Assembly: GCA_963734625.1 (NCBI GenBank)
Contig: CAVTHW010000014.1
Location: forward strand, 248,001 to 312,000
Length of the DNA stretch: 64,000 nucleotides
Source of the DNA: CAVTHW01 sp963734625
GTDB lineage: Bacteria > Acidobacteriota > Terriglobia > Bryobacterales > Bryobacteraceae
Direction: 5' to 3'
A model generated the notes under the pieces. The model saw nothing but the letters and a program-made list of their open reading frames with translations. It had not been told where the DNA came from and did not search any database. This document shows positions 25,121 through 35,369 of this stretch, in pieces. The position numbers and the translations under genes are program-made. Within the stretch, counting starts at the first letter, position 1. Every line of letters starts with the position of its first letter.

Positions 25121-25663
25121 ATGGAGGAAACCTATTTAGCTCGACGGCCCGCGAACTCCAACCGGGGCGTTGATTTCAGGGCAAAGGCGAATCTACGGAG
25201 AGTCACTCTCTTACGGATACCCTCCCTGGTCGGTCGCTTGGCATACTTTGCTTCTCTCCACAATCCGGCGACCGGGGAGTACCAACACTGGGGAATGTCG
25301 GAGATTTACGGCCGAAAGAAGGCAAACAAGGCGTTCCTCCAGAGCCATGCGGAGGTCTTCAGTGACTGGCTCTCCTTAGACCTCGCACAAAGGGAAGTCG
25401 ATTTCGGTCTGTACCGATCTGGACTCGAAGCCGAAGGACTTGACGTTCCAGAGGTCGTTGCCAGATTGGAATCAGATCAATCGCTTGTGCCCGTGGCGGC
25501 TCGGCAAGCGGAACATGAGATTTTTCGACGTGCGCTCAGCGCGCTCTTGGAGAGGCTGAAACGCGAATCCGCAGTTCAGGGAACGCCTGGTCGGCGGCCC
25601 AGCGGGACCAGTGGGCAGCCTTGGCGGAATCCTCCGGCACTCATTGCCCGGCGCAACGCTTGA
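25121..25663 (+). CDS. Hypothetical acidobacterial protein (180 aa)
   Basis: Not assigned to a named family. The segment LAYFASLHNPATGEYQHWGM and the helical stretch ANKAFLQSHAEVFSDWLSL at about residues 40-85 resemble short acidobacterial hypothetical proteins, and VPVAARQAEHEIFRRALSAL continues that pattern. The first 35 residues and last 30 look less like a folded protein, so a later start is possible and the C-terminus may be degenerate. No signal peptide is seen. Confidence 0.5.
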   Translation: MEETYLARRPANSNRGVDFRAKANLRRVTLLRIPSLVGRLAYFASLHNPATGEYQHWGMSEIYGRKKANKAFLQSHAEVFSDWLSLDLAQREVDFGLYRSGLEAEGLDVPEVVARLESDQSLVPVAARQAEHEIFRRALSALLERLKRESAVQGTPGRRPSGTSGQPWRNPPALIARRNA

Positions 25664-26545
25664 GGCCGAGGTTGAACCGAAGCGACGATTTCTCTTTTTG
25701 AGTTCTTCTCAGAGCGTCAGACCGCCCCATTGCGCTTGCCCCCGCGACGCCGAGTCCCACATTAGTTCGACCCCACCCTCGTCAAGCCATGCCACACGCA
25801 GAAGACTCAGCGGGCTCTCCGCCTGGTGTGTCGGGGGCGGCATGTCCAGTCGAGGTCAGGCGCTAGGAGGACTCGGGACCACGTCCGGCTGTCGGACGTG
25901 CCGAAGCCAGAGTCCGCAAATAGGAAAGTCACGGTGTACTTCGGGTAGGTCCACGGCGGCTGACTCACGCGCAACGTGGGTCACAATGTGGTGCGGTTCC
26001 GGCAAGCTGGAGGGAGTTCACAGAACGGCTCTCGAAGGGGTAGGGCCCCGCTTGCTCTTGACACCCGAAAGTGGTGTTGACGCCTTCACCTTGCGCAATA
26101 GCGCGGCGCATTTCAAGCGCTGTAGATCCGGTCGTTCGCTACCTTCGCACTGCCGGTACCAAGTGCCGGAGCACCCACCCCCTCACTACTGATCGGCTCT
26201 ATAGCAGCCTCCATTCTGAAGGCGCCGGCTGCGGCGCCCTCGGCGGAACCGGATGCCACTGGGTTCCAAGTTAATACTACTACTCTGCCGCTGCCTGTCA
26301 ATACTACGTTCAGTCTAGTTTTGCCTAGTACGGAGAGGGTAGTACTCCTCGCCGGCAACACAGTTCTCTTCTAACCAGGCTCTTGAGGCCAGATTGGTTC
26401 CGATAACGCCAGTAGTCTTCAACGATCCGGATTCCATGACCGGATACTGGCAGCAAAGCCGGCCTTTTGGGCGGGTCTGACTGCGGAATCAGATCTCGCC
26501 GCCGTGGTGCTGTGCCTGCCGAAGACGAACGGAGAGAAGGTTGTG
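25664..26545. other. Gene-free region with a short R2 repeat
   Basis: About 880 bp without a supportable gene on either strand; frames here are short and of unusual composition. At 26388-26465 it contains a copy of repeat R2 (GATAACGCCAGTAGTCTTC, then TGGCAGCAAAGCCGG), which also occurs at 39283-39360. The rest may be decayed sequence. Confidence 0.55.
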
Positions 26546-27049
26546 TCAGCCCCCGACAGGCGCCGGTGCCAGAAACGCGTCGCACTTGATCGTGCCGCTT
26601 ATCTTGGCGCCGTCGGCTGCGGTCGCATTGATTGTGAACGTGCCACCGTTTCCCGCCGGAGCGAGCGTTGCGGTGCCAGAGCCCCGCACGCTGCCGCGAC
26701 CACTGACCTTGACCGTGTTCACAACATGCGTTTTGCCGCCGGTGTTGACCACAAACGACACCATATTGCCAGCGCCTTGTTTCGGTTGCCACAGCGTCAG
26801 CGTCACGTTTCTCACACCATCCGCTCCCTCCATCGTCCATTGCTCGGCAGGCAAATCGTAAATTGAGGCCTGCAAGGCGTGGCGGCACGTTCCTGGGCCG
26901 GTGTACTTGTACGATTCACTCCCAATCTCCAACGCAATCGCAACGGAAACTTTTGCATCCACAGGCGTCCGAGGGACCCGGACTTGGGCGATCACGTCTG
27001 ACGCTGCAAGGGCGAAACAGAAACAACCCGCCAACATCGTGCGAAGCAT
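26546..27049 (-). CDS. Secreted hypothetical beta-rich protein
   Basis: A 167-residue protein starting at 27049 with GGAGGG 6-7 bp upstream. The signal peptide is MLRTMLAGCFCFALAASDVI with likely cleavage at IAQ. The mature part has alternating hydrophobic strands and Gly/Thr-rich turns (VNTVKVSGRGSVRGSGTATL, then GTFTINATAADGAKISGTI), suggesting a beta-sandwich. Two mature cysteines could form a disulfide. It is divergent from the next secreted gene across about 250 bp. Function unknown. Confidence 0.65.
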   Translation of the reverse strand: MLRTMLAGCFCFALAASDVIAQVRVPRTPVDAKVSVAIALEIGSESYKYTGPGTCRHALQASIYDLPAEQWTMEGADGVRNVTLTLWQPKQGAGNMVSFVVNTGGKTHVVNTVKVSGRGSVRGSGTATLAPAGNGGTFTINATAADGAKISGTIKCDAFLAPAPVGG

Positions 27050-27298
27050 CGCTGACCCTCCTTCGTTCATCCCATGATAATCAATTGGAGGCCTGCTCGA
27101 AGCGAATAGTCCAAATAAGCTGCAAAATCTTCTGAGCTGTCGCATGCCCCGGATGCCCCGACAGGGAGGGCGCTGCTTCCGCTGCTTCTGATAAGGCGTC
27201 GGGAGCCAAGGCGGGAGGGCACCGTCAATGGAGTCCGGATTTCGATTATACTCGGAAGTCCTTTGTTCCCAAGGAAACCGCCGGAAGGAATCAATGTC

Positions 27299-28120
27299 AT
27301 GAAAATCATGAACGGTCTCTTTTGGCGCCCTGTCCCGGCGCTGGCCCTGGCACTGTGCATGGCGTCCCTCTTGCTCCTGGCGCAGGCTCCGGCAGGCAAC
27401 CCCGCCATACCGGATTGGGCGCTTCCGGGCTCCGCAACGCACCGGCAGGTACCGCCTCCGGCGGACTTTCGCAGACCCAGCAAGACGACCAATACGCCGA
27501 TCGGCATATTCGAGGGCCAAACCGATGTTGGAAGTGCGATCATTCCGGGCAGCGCCAGTTACAATGCCGCGACGAAGCAGTACACCATCAACTCGGCCGG
27601 CTACAACATCTGGTACCAGCGCGACGAGTTCCAATATCTGTGGAAGAAGATGTCGGGTGACGTTTCGCTGGCGAGCACCGTCTCGTTCCCGGACGTGAAC
27701 GGCTACGGCGACCGGAAGGTGGTTTTCATCATCCGCGAGGACCTGGATGACGATTCCATCGAGGTTATGACCGCCCGGCACGGCGCCGGCCTGATCCACC
27801 TGGCGCAGCGTACCACGAAGGGTGGCCAGATCAGCGAGACGTTCACTCTCCAGGCGCCGCGGCGTCCGGCCGGCGCTCCGGCCGACATTCCGGTTCCCGC
27901 CGCACCCTGGCGCATCGGGATCGAAAAGAAGGGCGACGTCTTCTCGCTCTTCATCAGCAAGAACGGCGCGCCTATGCAGCAGCTCGGCCAGACCCTCACC
28001 TTCCACATGAAGGAGCCCTTCTATGCCGGCATCGGCTTCGCCTCGCACACGCCGGATAAGTCCGATACGGCGGTGGTCTCTGACGTGGTCCTCGCGAACA
28101 CGGCTGGCAAAGTCCGGTGA
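27299..28120 (+). CDS. Secreted hypothetical protein with a DUF1349/lectin-like domain
   Basis: A 273-residue protein. The start at 27299 has GGAAGGAA about 7 bp upstream. The signal peptide spans about residues 1-30 (ALALALCMASLLLLAQAPAG). The mature domain, from about residue 65, runs IGIFEGQTDVGSAIIPGSA and includes a YNIWYQRDEFQYLWKKMSGD segment typical of concanavalin-like folds around TolB-type and DUF1349 proteins in Acidobacteria, followed by WRIGIEKKGDVFSLFISKNG. A carbohydrate- or protein-binding role at the cell surface is plausible but inferred only from fold resemblance. Confidence 0.65.
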   Translation: MKIMNGLFWRPVPALALALCMASLLLLAQAPAGNPAIPDWALPGSATHRQVPPPADFRRPSKTTNTPIGIFEGQTDVGSAIIPGSASYNAATKQYTINSAGYNIWYQRDEFQYLWKKMSGDVSLASTVSFPDVNGYGDRKVVFIIREDLDDDSIEVMTARHGAGLIHLAQRTTKGGQISETFTLQAPRRPAGAPADIPVPAAPWRIGIEKKGDVFSLFISKNGAPMQQLGQTLTFHMKEPFYAGIGFASHTPDKSDTAVVSDVVLANTAGKVR

Positions 28121-28221
28121 GGGAAGATCTCATGCAAAGGCGCAAACACGCCAGGGACCGGGCCGGTAACGCATTTTGATTCAGTAGCCTCCAGGCCGAA
28201 AATGCTCGATAGATGAAGCAG

Positions 28222-28299
28222 GCGCGAAACGAGGACAATCTGCTGACCGGAAAAGCAGTCATCTGACTCTACCGGGGGTTCGAATCCCCCCTCTCCGCC
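28222..28299 (+). pseudogene. 3' fragment of a tRNA gene, probably tRNA-Ser
   Basis: The T arm GGGGG-TTCGAAT-CCCCC (28274-28290) is followed by CTCTCCGCC, the 3' acceptor strand expected for a bacterial tRNA-Ser. No GGAGAGG 5' acceptor strand occurs within about 100 bp upstream, so the gene is not complete. The sequence before it, AATCTGCTGACCGGAAAAGC, recurs at 31478-31498 without the T arm. Such 3' ends are often left as attachment sites of integrated elements. Confidence 0.65.
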
Positions 28300-28517
28300 G
28301 GACCTTCCGAATCAATCACTTTCAGGGAGAATTTAAAGTACGCCACCAGGCGGCGCTGCGGCGCGATCCTCTCGGGCGGGTTAGATCTCTTCTTACGCCT
28401 CCGTGCATTCTGATAGAGTGCCGCTTTCAGGAGGTGTCATTAGTTAGTCCGGGGACCCGGCCCGCTCGCGGCCTGTGGAGCGAGCCCCGGCGGCGGGCGG
28501 GCCTGGCAGCCGGAGTC

Positions 28518-28605
28518 GTGCAGGACGGAACGGAAGAAACCGGCCCCAACGGAGGCGTCCGGCTGTACAATCGATGGTGGCCAGGAAGCCATAACGGAAA
28601 TCCTG
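28518..28605 (+). promoter_or_regulatory. Promoter-like repeated element upstream of the DinB gene
   Basis: GGACGGAACGGAAGAAACCGG, then CCCCAAC, 15 bp, TACAAT (28566-28571), then CGGAAATCCTGG about 25 bp further on. Motif spacing and both flanks match the copies before the genes at 40797 and 54397. It ends about 32 bp before the DinB start codon. Confidence 0.6.
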
Positions 28606-28636
28606 GATACATGAGAAGGAGGATGACAGGAGAATC

Positions 28637-29176
28637 ATGAGAACGCTTCTTCTGATGGTCATGCTGGTTGGAGCGGCCGCGCGCGCCCAGGACGATCCGC
28701 TGGAGGGAGTCTGGCAGGGTTTTGACGGAGAGTGGCTGCATGTCTCCCACCAGCTGGTCGCGCTGGCCGAAGCCATCCCGGCCGAGAAGTTCGCGTGGCG
28801 CCCGGGGCCGGGTGTGCGTTCCACCAGCGAGGTTTTGAACCACGTCACCGTGGCGAACTTCCACCTGCTGAGCTTAACCGGACCCCAGTCGCCTGCCGAT
28901 CTCAAGACCGCCGACATGGAGAAGGCCGTCACGGCCAAGGGGGAAGTCATCGCCTGGCTCAAGCGATCCTTGGACGCCGTCAAGACCGCGCATGCGGGCA
29001 TCAACTCCGCAGGCCTCCAGCGCAAGGTCAAAGTGGCTGGCAGGGACGCGAGTGTGGAAGGCATGTACCTCCGCATCATCATTCACGCCAGCGAGCACAT
29101 GGGGCAACTGGTGGCCTACGCGCGCATGAACGGGATCGTGCCGCCCTGGTCGGAAACGAGCGCAAAGCAAGAGTGA
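28637..29176 (+). CDS. Secreted DinB family protein
   Basis: A 179-residue four-helix-bundle protein of the DinB/YfiT metalloenzyme-like superfamily. The signal peptide is MRTLLLMVMLVGAAARAQ. The three metal-ligand histidines are likely in EVLNHVTVANFH and in IIIHASEHMGQLVAYARM, the usual DinB positions. DinB proteins include thiol-dependent S-transferases; exported versions are frequent in Acidobacteria and have no established role. GGATGACAGGAGAATC precedes the ATG, with AGGAG about 6 bp upstream. A shared promoter-like element lies upstream. Confidence 0.85.
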   Translation: MRTLLLMVMLVGAAARAQDDPLEGVWQGFDGEWLHVSHQLVALAEAIPAEKFAWRPGPGVRSTSEVLNHVTVANFHLLSLTGPQSPADLKTADMEKAVTAKGEVIAWLKRSLDAVKTAHAGINSAGLQRKVKVAGRDASVEGMYLRIIIHASEHMGQLVAYARMNGIVPPWSETSAKQE

Positions 29177-29810
29177 CTGCGGCTACTTCGGCTCCACCGC
29201 CTGGACCCGCACGTCCTTGAGCAGCGGCAGTCTCAAAGTCCCCACGAGCTCAACCAACTTGCGGTCCTGCGCGGTGCAGCCCCGCCGCCTGTTCCACCGC
29301 CGAAGAAACCATAACGGATGGCTTGACGGCTCACGCTACCGGGCGGCGCTGCTTCTCGTAAGGTCAAACAACGCATCTGACATCCCCGATCACCGGACGT
29401 TCAACGCCAACGAGATCACGGTGCATGCTGGCAGGCCTGATGAGGCCCAACTCCCACAGGCCGAAGCCTGGACGCGAACGACCGAAACTGCCCGCATGCG
29501 GGCGGCGGCCAGTAGGCCACGGACGCGCGGGCGCGGGCGCGGCCTCTCTAGCGGGCACTTTCGGGATGGGGTACCAGAACTCACAATATCGACTCAAAAC
29601 AAGACTTAGCGTGTGAAATGTCCACAAGTAGGTATATAATCCTTCCACGGTCAGGAGTAGGGAGTCTGAATCCTGGCTGCTGGGCTTCGTGAACTCAAGT
29701 GGAATGGCATCATCTCGCGCAACGGGCTGACACGAGGCGGACCAACTCCTTCCCGGCTGAACGGGCCCTTTCAGGAGCACTGACGGCAATCCTGCTTCAA
29801 AGGAGGCAAT
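29177..29810. other. Intergenic region with a possible decayed gene end and a promoter
   Basis: On the minus strand, 29181-29265 reads DRKLVELVGTLRLPLLKDVR and then VQAVEPK and a stop, which looks like the end of a former protein; nothing upstream continues it. A TATAAT box at 29635-29640 is the best -10 candidate for the lipoprotein gene at 29811. No other gene is seen. Confidence 0.4.
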
Positions 29811-30635
29811 GTGGCGTTCACGCACGACTATAGGAGAGTGAAGTTTCTATTGCTGCTGACCGCACTGGCGGCCCTGGTTTTCGCGCTGACCGGGTGTAAG
29901 CAGCCGGCACCTCAAGCGGCTGACCTGCCTTACGCAGGAAAGTGGAAGATAAACCTCGCACAGAGCGATTTTGGTGAGACCACGGTCACCATTGCACAGA
30001 CAGGTCCCGGCCAGATGCAGTACACGGCCGACGGCATGTCCTACACCTTCAAGATAGATGGTAAGGATTATCCAGCTCTGTTAGGGCAGACCGCCGCGTG
30101 GAAGCGGGTCGACAAGACCACGTGGGAAACCAGCACCAAGCTCAGCGGGAAAGTGATATCCACAACCACGAGTACGCTGTCGGCGGATGGCGCGACCTTA
30201 GCCATGGAGGCCAAGGGGCCCAAGCCGGGTGGTGGATCATTCGACGATACCATTGTCTTTCAGCGGACCTCCGGCGGGCCTGGCTTGCCGGGAACGTGGA
30301 AAACGACGAACGTCAAGAGCAGTGCACCGCCCATCATTGAAATCGCGGCCTCAGGCCAGGACGGCCTCACGTTGAGGATCGCCGACTTTCAAGCGACCGG
30401 CGACGCGAAATTCGACGGAAAGGACTATCCCTTCGCCGGCCCGACGATTCCTGCGGGCATGACCTTCGCCGTCCAGAAGACCGGCCCGCTTTCCTTTGAA
30501 ATGACGCAGAAGCAGAACGGCAAGGCGCTATACCAGGACACATTCGCCGTCTCGTCCGACGGGAAGACCCTCACCGATACCGGCAGCGCGTTCGGCGTCA
30601 GCGAAAAGTACAAAGCCGTTTACGACCGTCAGTAG
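29811..30635 (+). CDS. Lipoprotein with two related beta domains
   Basis: A 274-residue protein with GTG start and AGGAGG at about 29801-29806. The signal ends in the lipobox LTGC, so Cys29 would be lipidated. The mature part is an internal duplication: YAGKWKINLAQSDF... with FKIDGKDYPALLG, and LPGTWKTTNVKSS... with AKFDGKDYPFAGP. Each repeat of about 110 residues ends in strands such as TSTLSADGATLAMEAKG and TFAVSSDGKTLTDTGSAFG. Such repeats resemble lipocalin-like stress proteins found in Acidobacteria, but the function is unknown. A TATAAT box lies about 170 bp upstream. Confidence 0.75.
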   Translation: MAFTHDYRRVKFLLLLTALAALVFALTGCKQPAPQAADLPYAGKWKINLAQSDFGETTVTIAQTGPGQMQYTADGMSYTFKIDGKDYPALLGQTAAWKRVDKTTWETSTKLSGKVISTTTSTLSADGATLAMEAKGPKPGGGSFDDTIVFQRTSGGPGLPGTWKTTNVKSSAPPIIEIAASGQDGLTLRIADFQATGDAKFDGKDYPFAGPTIPAGMTFAVQKTGPLSFEMTQKQNGKALYQDTFAVSSDGKTLTDTGSAFGVSEKYKAVYDRQ

Positions 30636-30814
30636 CCCACGTTTCCTCCCTGATTCATGCCGGAGGACTGGCGAAACAACCGGGGGCCGAAGTGGATTCG
30701 TGCGGTCTGCGTAGTGTGCAAAAGGCCGCGCAGCGTGAGGCGCCGCGTATCAAATACGTGCTTTCCCCGCCTCGGGCCACCGCGGTTTTCTTCGATTCAG
30801 GCTCTTGGAGTCGG

Positions 30815-31446
30815 ATAGCTGACGAAAGCGCCCATAGTCTCCCCCTATCCGGCCATCCGCTTGCTGCGGGTAAACGCATTCTGGACGAGTGGTCGCCACT
30901 CGGAAGTTGCCCCAAACCGGTACTCGGAAACGGCTCGTACGCGCCGTTTCCGATTGAATGCCGCGCCGCCCCTCTGGTATCCGCCCACGCAAGCCCTCAG
31001 AACGAAACGGGTTCCACTCGGTTGATTACCGTCCACATCATCAGCCTGATGGGGACGCCTACTGCACGCGAACGGGCGTCCCTGGGAGTGACATTTGAAG
31101 CCATGTCAAGCCTGCCGGTTTCATCAGGACGAGGCTCTCCTAACGGAGCCATTTTGCAGCCTCCGGATCTGGCTCCGATCGGTGCGCATTGAGGTGCCAG
31201 GCGCTTCCCAGACACGACCAAGTTGGCGCTTGACACGGAGTGGCCTCTTCATGGAAGCGGGACGTGATCCAGGCTGGAGGCTGTTTTGACCCCGATGAAC
31301 ACCTTGCCACAACTCAAAGACGGCACGGAGCAGGTGGGGAGCACTGACCGAGAAGGCCATCCTGTCTCGTGGACATTGGATTGAGCGGATAATGCCCTTT
31401 GTTTGAATCACATACGGCTCCTCTGGCCCGGATAGCGTCAGCAAAG
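30815..31446. repeat. Long dispersed repeat R1, copy 1
   Basis: About 630 bp almost identical to 34741-35369 (offset 3922 bp); a third copy at 41549-41881 covers the first half. It starts near GAAAGCGCCCATAGTC and ends with the GGATAGCGTCAGCAAAG segment. No convincing protein is encoded: frames in it are conserved only as far as the DNA is. It occupies most of the gap between the lipoprotein gene and the kinase. No terminal inverted repeats or target duplications were recognised. Confidence 0.85.
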
Positions 31447-31504
31447 CCGACTAGGTAGGCGTGAACCAAGGATAATCTGCTGACCGGAAAGCAGTTATCT
31501 GATT

Positions 31505-31545
31505 CTGTACGCTCAATTTGCCCGTCTTTGCTGTACAATTGATCC
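31505..31545 (+). promoter_or_regulatory. Probable promoter of the decayed kinase gene
   Basis: CTCAATT (31512), 15 bp, then TACAATTGA with the box at 31534-31539. The 22-bp distance and the box match the repeated promoter-like element, although the A-rich upstream flank is not conserved. It lies about 50 bp before the kinase ATG. Confidence 0.45.
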
Positions 31546-31590
31546 ACACGGCAGACCAGAGGGTCCGATTCTGCCACCCAGAGGGCGACG

Positions 31591-34219
31591 ATGCTTGGAA
31601 AGACGATCAGCCACTACCAGATCCTCGAGAAGCTGGGCGAGGGCGGCATGGGTGTGGTCTACAAGGCCCGCGACACCCACCTGGACCGCTTCGTCGCCAT
31701 CAAGGTACTGCCGCCGGAAAAGGTCGCTGACCCTGAGCGCAAGCGCCGCTTCGTGCAGGAGGCCAAGGCTGCCTCAGCGCTCAACCACCCCAACATCATC
31801 ACCGTCTACGACATCGATCAGCAGGACGGCGTTGACTATATCGCCATGGAGCACGTCCAGGGCAAGACGCTGGACGAGTTGATCGGGCGCAAGGGATTGA
31901 AGCTGGGGGAGGCACTGAAGTACGGCGTGCAGATCGCCGATGCGCTCAGCCGGGCGCACGCGGCCGGCATCATCCACCGCGATCTGAAGCCCGGCAACAT
32001 CATGGTGGACGAGCACGGTCTGGTGAAGGTGCTCGACTTCGGCCTGGCGAAGCTGACCGAGACGGCTCCCCTCGGTGAGGACGAGCCCACGCGCACGATG
32101 AGGCCGGCGACAGAGGAAGGGACCATCGTGGGCACCGTCTCCTACATGTCGCCGGAGCAGGCCGAAGGCAAGCCGTTGGACGCGCGCTCGGACATCTTCA
32201 GCTTCGGGGCGGTGCTCTACGAGATGGTGACCGGGCAGCGAGCGTTCAAGGGGGACACGAAGGTGTCGACCCTGGCGGCGATCATCCATAAAGAGCCGGA
32301 GCCACTCGCTGCTGAGATCCCGCAGGAGTTGAGTAGGGTCATCACGCGCTGCTTACGCAAGGATCCCGCGCGCCGCTTCCAACACATGGGCGACGTGAAG
32401 GTTGAACTGGAGGATCTGAAGGAAGAATCGGAGTCGGGCAAGCTGGGGGGCGTCCCGGCGAGCGGGCGGAAGCGCTCACGGCGGTGGTGGTGGGCCGCCG
32501 CTACCGCAGCGGCGCTGCTGTTGGCCGCGATGGCGGTCTGGCGGCTGCGAGAGGTGCCACCGCCAGACGAGCCTCAGTCCGGTCCCACTGACCAGCAATT
32601 CGGGCCTCGAAAGCCAACCGTCGTTTTCGCCGGACGGCAGCAAGGTGGCCTTCCAGTGGAACGGCGAGAAGGAAGACAACCTTGACATCTACGTAAAGCA
32701 GATCGGCGGGTCGGGCACGCCTATGCGGCTCACCACGGACCCGGCGGCGGACCGCTACCCCGCGTGGTCTCCGGACGACCGCTGGATCGCATTCGTGCGG
32801 CAGCAACAGGGCAACGTGGCGGTTATGTTGAAGCCGCCCTACTTGGTGGGCCGGAGCGCAAGCTGACTGAGATGATAGGCGCCCTGGGGCTGTGCCTGGA
32901 CGCCGGACGGGAAGTGGCTTGCCTTTAGCGAGCGGGATTCAGAGGATCGGATGAGCATTTCGGCGATCAACGTGGACACCAACGACCGTCGCCAGCTGAC
33001 CAAGTTCGCAGACCACAGCCACGGGCCGCCCAGGCGACGCTTCTGGGCGACACTCACCCGTCCATCTCGCCGGATGGCCGCAGCCTGGCATTCGCCCGGC
33101 AGGTAAGAACTACGTCTGACGAACTCTATGTGCTACCGCTCAACGCGGGACCTGCGGCCGGCCGGGGAGCCGACGAGGATTACCGATCAGCGCTACGGCG
33201 CGGTGACGGGCCTTGCGTGGACCGCCAATGGCCGCGAGATCGTATACGCGGCGGGCGGCTATCGGTATCCAGAGCCTCTGGCGGGTCCCCGTTTCCGGAC
33301 GGCAGACGCCAAGACGCCTGACCTACGCAGCTCCAGCCGCCATTTACCCCGCGATTGCACGCACGCTGCCCCGCCTCGTGTACACCTAGCAGGTTGTTAA
33401 CGAGAACCTCTGGCGCCTGGACATCCGCACCGGAGAGCGCAAGATGCTCATCGGCTCAACGTATACAGCTCAAGCCTCCGCAGTACTCGCCGGACGGGCG
33501 CAAGATCGCGTTTGACTCCAACCGGAGCGGCAACTGGGAGGTCTGGACTTGCGACGCGGACGGGGCGAACTGTCAACAGCTCACCTCTTTCGGTGGGCCG
33601 GTAGGGCGGCTCACCGCGCTGGTCGCCGGATGGCCGTTGGCTGGCTCTGGATTCCCGTGCGGAGGGGTGGTCAGAGATCTACGTGGTTGCGGCAGACGGG
33701 GGACCTGCTGCGCCGCGTGACAAGATCGTCCGGTTTCACCAATATCAGGCCCGAGTTGGTCGCACGACGGCGGTTGGATCTATTTCACCTCCGATCGTAG
33801 CGGCCGCAACGAGATCTGGAAGATACCCGCGGGCGGAGGGCAAGAAGTCCAGGTCACTCGCTCGGGCGGTATTGCTGCGCAGGCGTCGCCTGACGGCAAG
33901 TACATTTACTACGTGAAGGAATCCGGTCCCTGCTAGGCGTGTTCAGAATGCCGGTCGAGGGCGGCGAGGAGAAGCAGGTGCTACCGGTACCGGGCATGAG
34001 CGCTACTTCAGCGTGACGGCGAAGGGCGTCTACTTCTCGACGGATGGAAGGACGATCCAGCTTCTGGACCCAGCAACCGGCAAGGTGAGCACGCTGGCCA
34101 CGCTTCACGGGCCGGGCAGCTTTTACCCAGAAACTGTTTCGCCGGACGGTGCCTACATTGTGTTTGGGCAAACGGACCGGCGAACCCAGGAATTGATGTT
34201 GCTGGAGGGCTTCCGATAG
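31591..34219 (+). pseudogene. Pkn-type Ser/Thr kinase with intact kinase domain and frameshifted TolB-like sensor domain
   Basis: The open part (31591-32685) encodes a complete kinase domain: GEGGMGVVYKA (16-26), Lys38, HRDLKPGN (129-136), DFG (149-151), SYMSPEQAEG and a membrane segment at about 297-316. The expected C-terminal WD40/TolB-like domain continues to 34219 only by changing frame repeatedly. Pieces include SPDGSKVAFQWNGEKEDNLD, then PAWSPDDRWIAFVRQQQGN, then YSPDGRKIAFDSNRSGNWEV, then GGWIYFTSDRSGRNEIWKIP and the ending PDGAYIVFGQTDRR. At least five shifts and one in-frame stop are needed. A truncated 364-residue kinase without its sensor could still be made. It sits between two copies of repeat R1. 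Confidence 0.85.
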
Positions 34220-34740
34220 GCCGAGGTTCGGAGGAGCGAACGCAAGTATCGCGTCAGTGATTCCTTGAAACTGGCATCCTTAGGGAGTCCCCCAAAGCCC
34301 CCTCAGTTTCCGCGAAAGCCGGCTCTTTACAGGTCATCCGAACGCACTCACGCCGCCCTCTACAGCCGTCATCCACCGCTGTCATGGCCAGGGGGTGGCA
34401 CGCTTGAACTGGCCGATCAAACCACTCGAACCGTGCGGCCTACTTGATTTTCGGTCCCGGTATCCTGGCTCAGTCCGCAGAGGGCTTTTCGCCGGAAATG
34501 GACGGAGCTTGAAGGTTCCCATACTCCCAGACGGTTCTGCAGAAACCCCGCCGGACTAATCCCGTACGGCCCAAAAACTAGATCTGCTTCAGATCGTGCA
34601 GGTTGCAGAGCCGTTTGTAGCGGCCTTGGCCGCTATCCTGGTCCCTCGCCCCGGACTATCGACCCGGTTCGACTTCTGTTGATCTCGGTCGCCGGACAGT
34701 TGGGGCAGCAACAACGCAACGTGATCGATTGCCAAATAGC

Positions 34741-35369
34741 TACCACAAGCGCCCGTAGTCTTCCCCGATCCGGCCATCCGCCTGCTGCTGGCAAAGGCAT
34801 TCTGGACGAGTGGTCGCCACTCGGAAGTTGCCCCCAAACCGGTACTCGGAAACGGCTCGTACGCGCCGTCTCCGATTGAATGCCGCGCCGCCCCTCTGGT
34901 ATCCGCCCACGCAAGCCCTCAGAACGAAACGGGTTCCACTCGGTTGATTACCGTCCACATCATCAGCCTGATGGGGACGCCTACTGCACGCGAACGGGCG
35001 TCCCTGGGAGTGACATTTGAAGCCATGTCAAGCCTGCCGGTTTCATCAGGACGAGGCTCTCCTAACGGAGCCATTTTGCAGCCTCCGGATCTGGCTCCGA
35101 TCGGTGCGCATTGAGGTGCCAGGCGCTTCCCAGACACGACCAAGTTGGCGCTTGACACGGAGTGGCCTCTTCATGGAAGCGGGACGTGATCCAGGCTGGA
35201 GGCTGTTTTGACCCCGATGAACACCTTGCCACAACTCAAAGACGGCACGGAGCAGGTGGGGAGCACTGACCGAGAAGGCCATCCTGTTTCGTGGACATTG
35301 GATTGGGCGGATAATGCCCTTTGTTTGAATCACATACGGCTCCTCTCGCCCGGATAGCGTCAGCAAAGA
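34741..35369. repeat. Long dispersed repeat R1, copy 2
   Basis: Direct copy of 30815-31446 with only scattered differences over about 560 bp; the first ~60 bp are more diverged. It lies in the same orientation on the other side of the kinase pseudogene. The remaining sequence of the gap (34220-34740 and 35370-35796) shows no gene. An imperfect palindrome TGTCCGAATCCGGACA at 35668-35683 may be an operator for the permease gene. Confidence 0.85.

Noticed and set aside
26546..28048. A 500-codon minus-strand frame spanning two genes
   Set aside because: Only its last 167 codons form a real secreted protein with a ribosome site; the upstream part is the shadow of the plus-strand gene at 27299.
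28222..28299. Complete tRNA gene
   Set aside because: Only the T arm and 3' acceptor strand are found; the D arm and 5' acceptor strand are missing.
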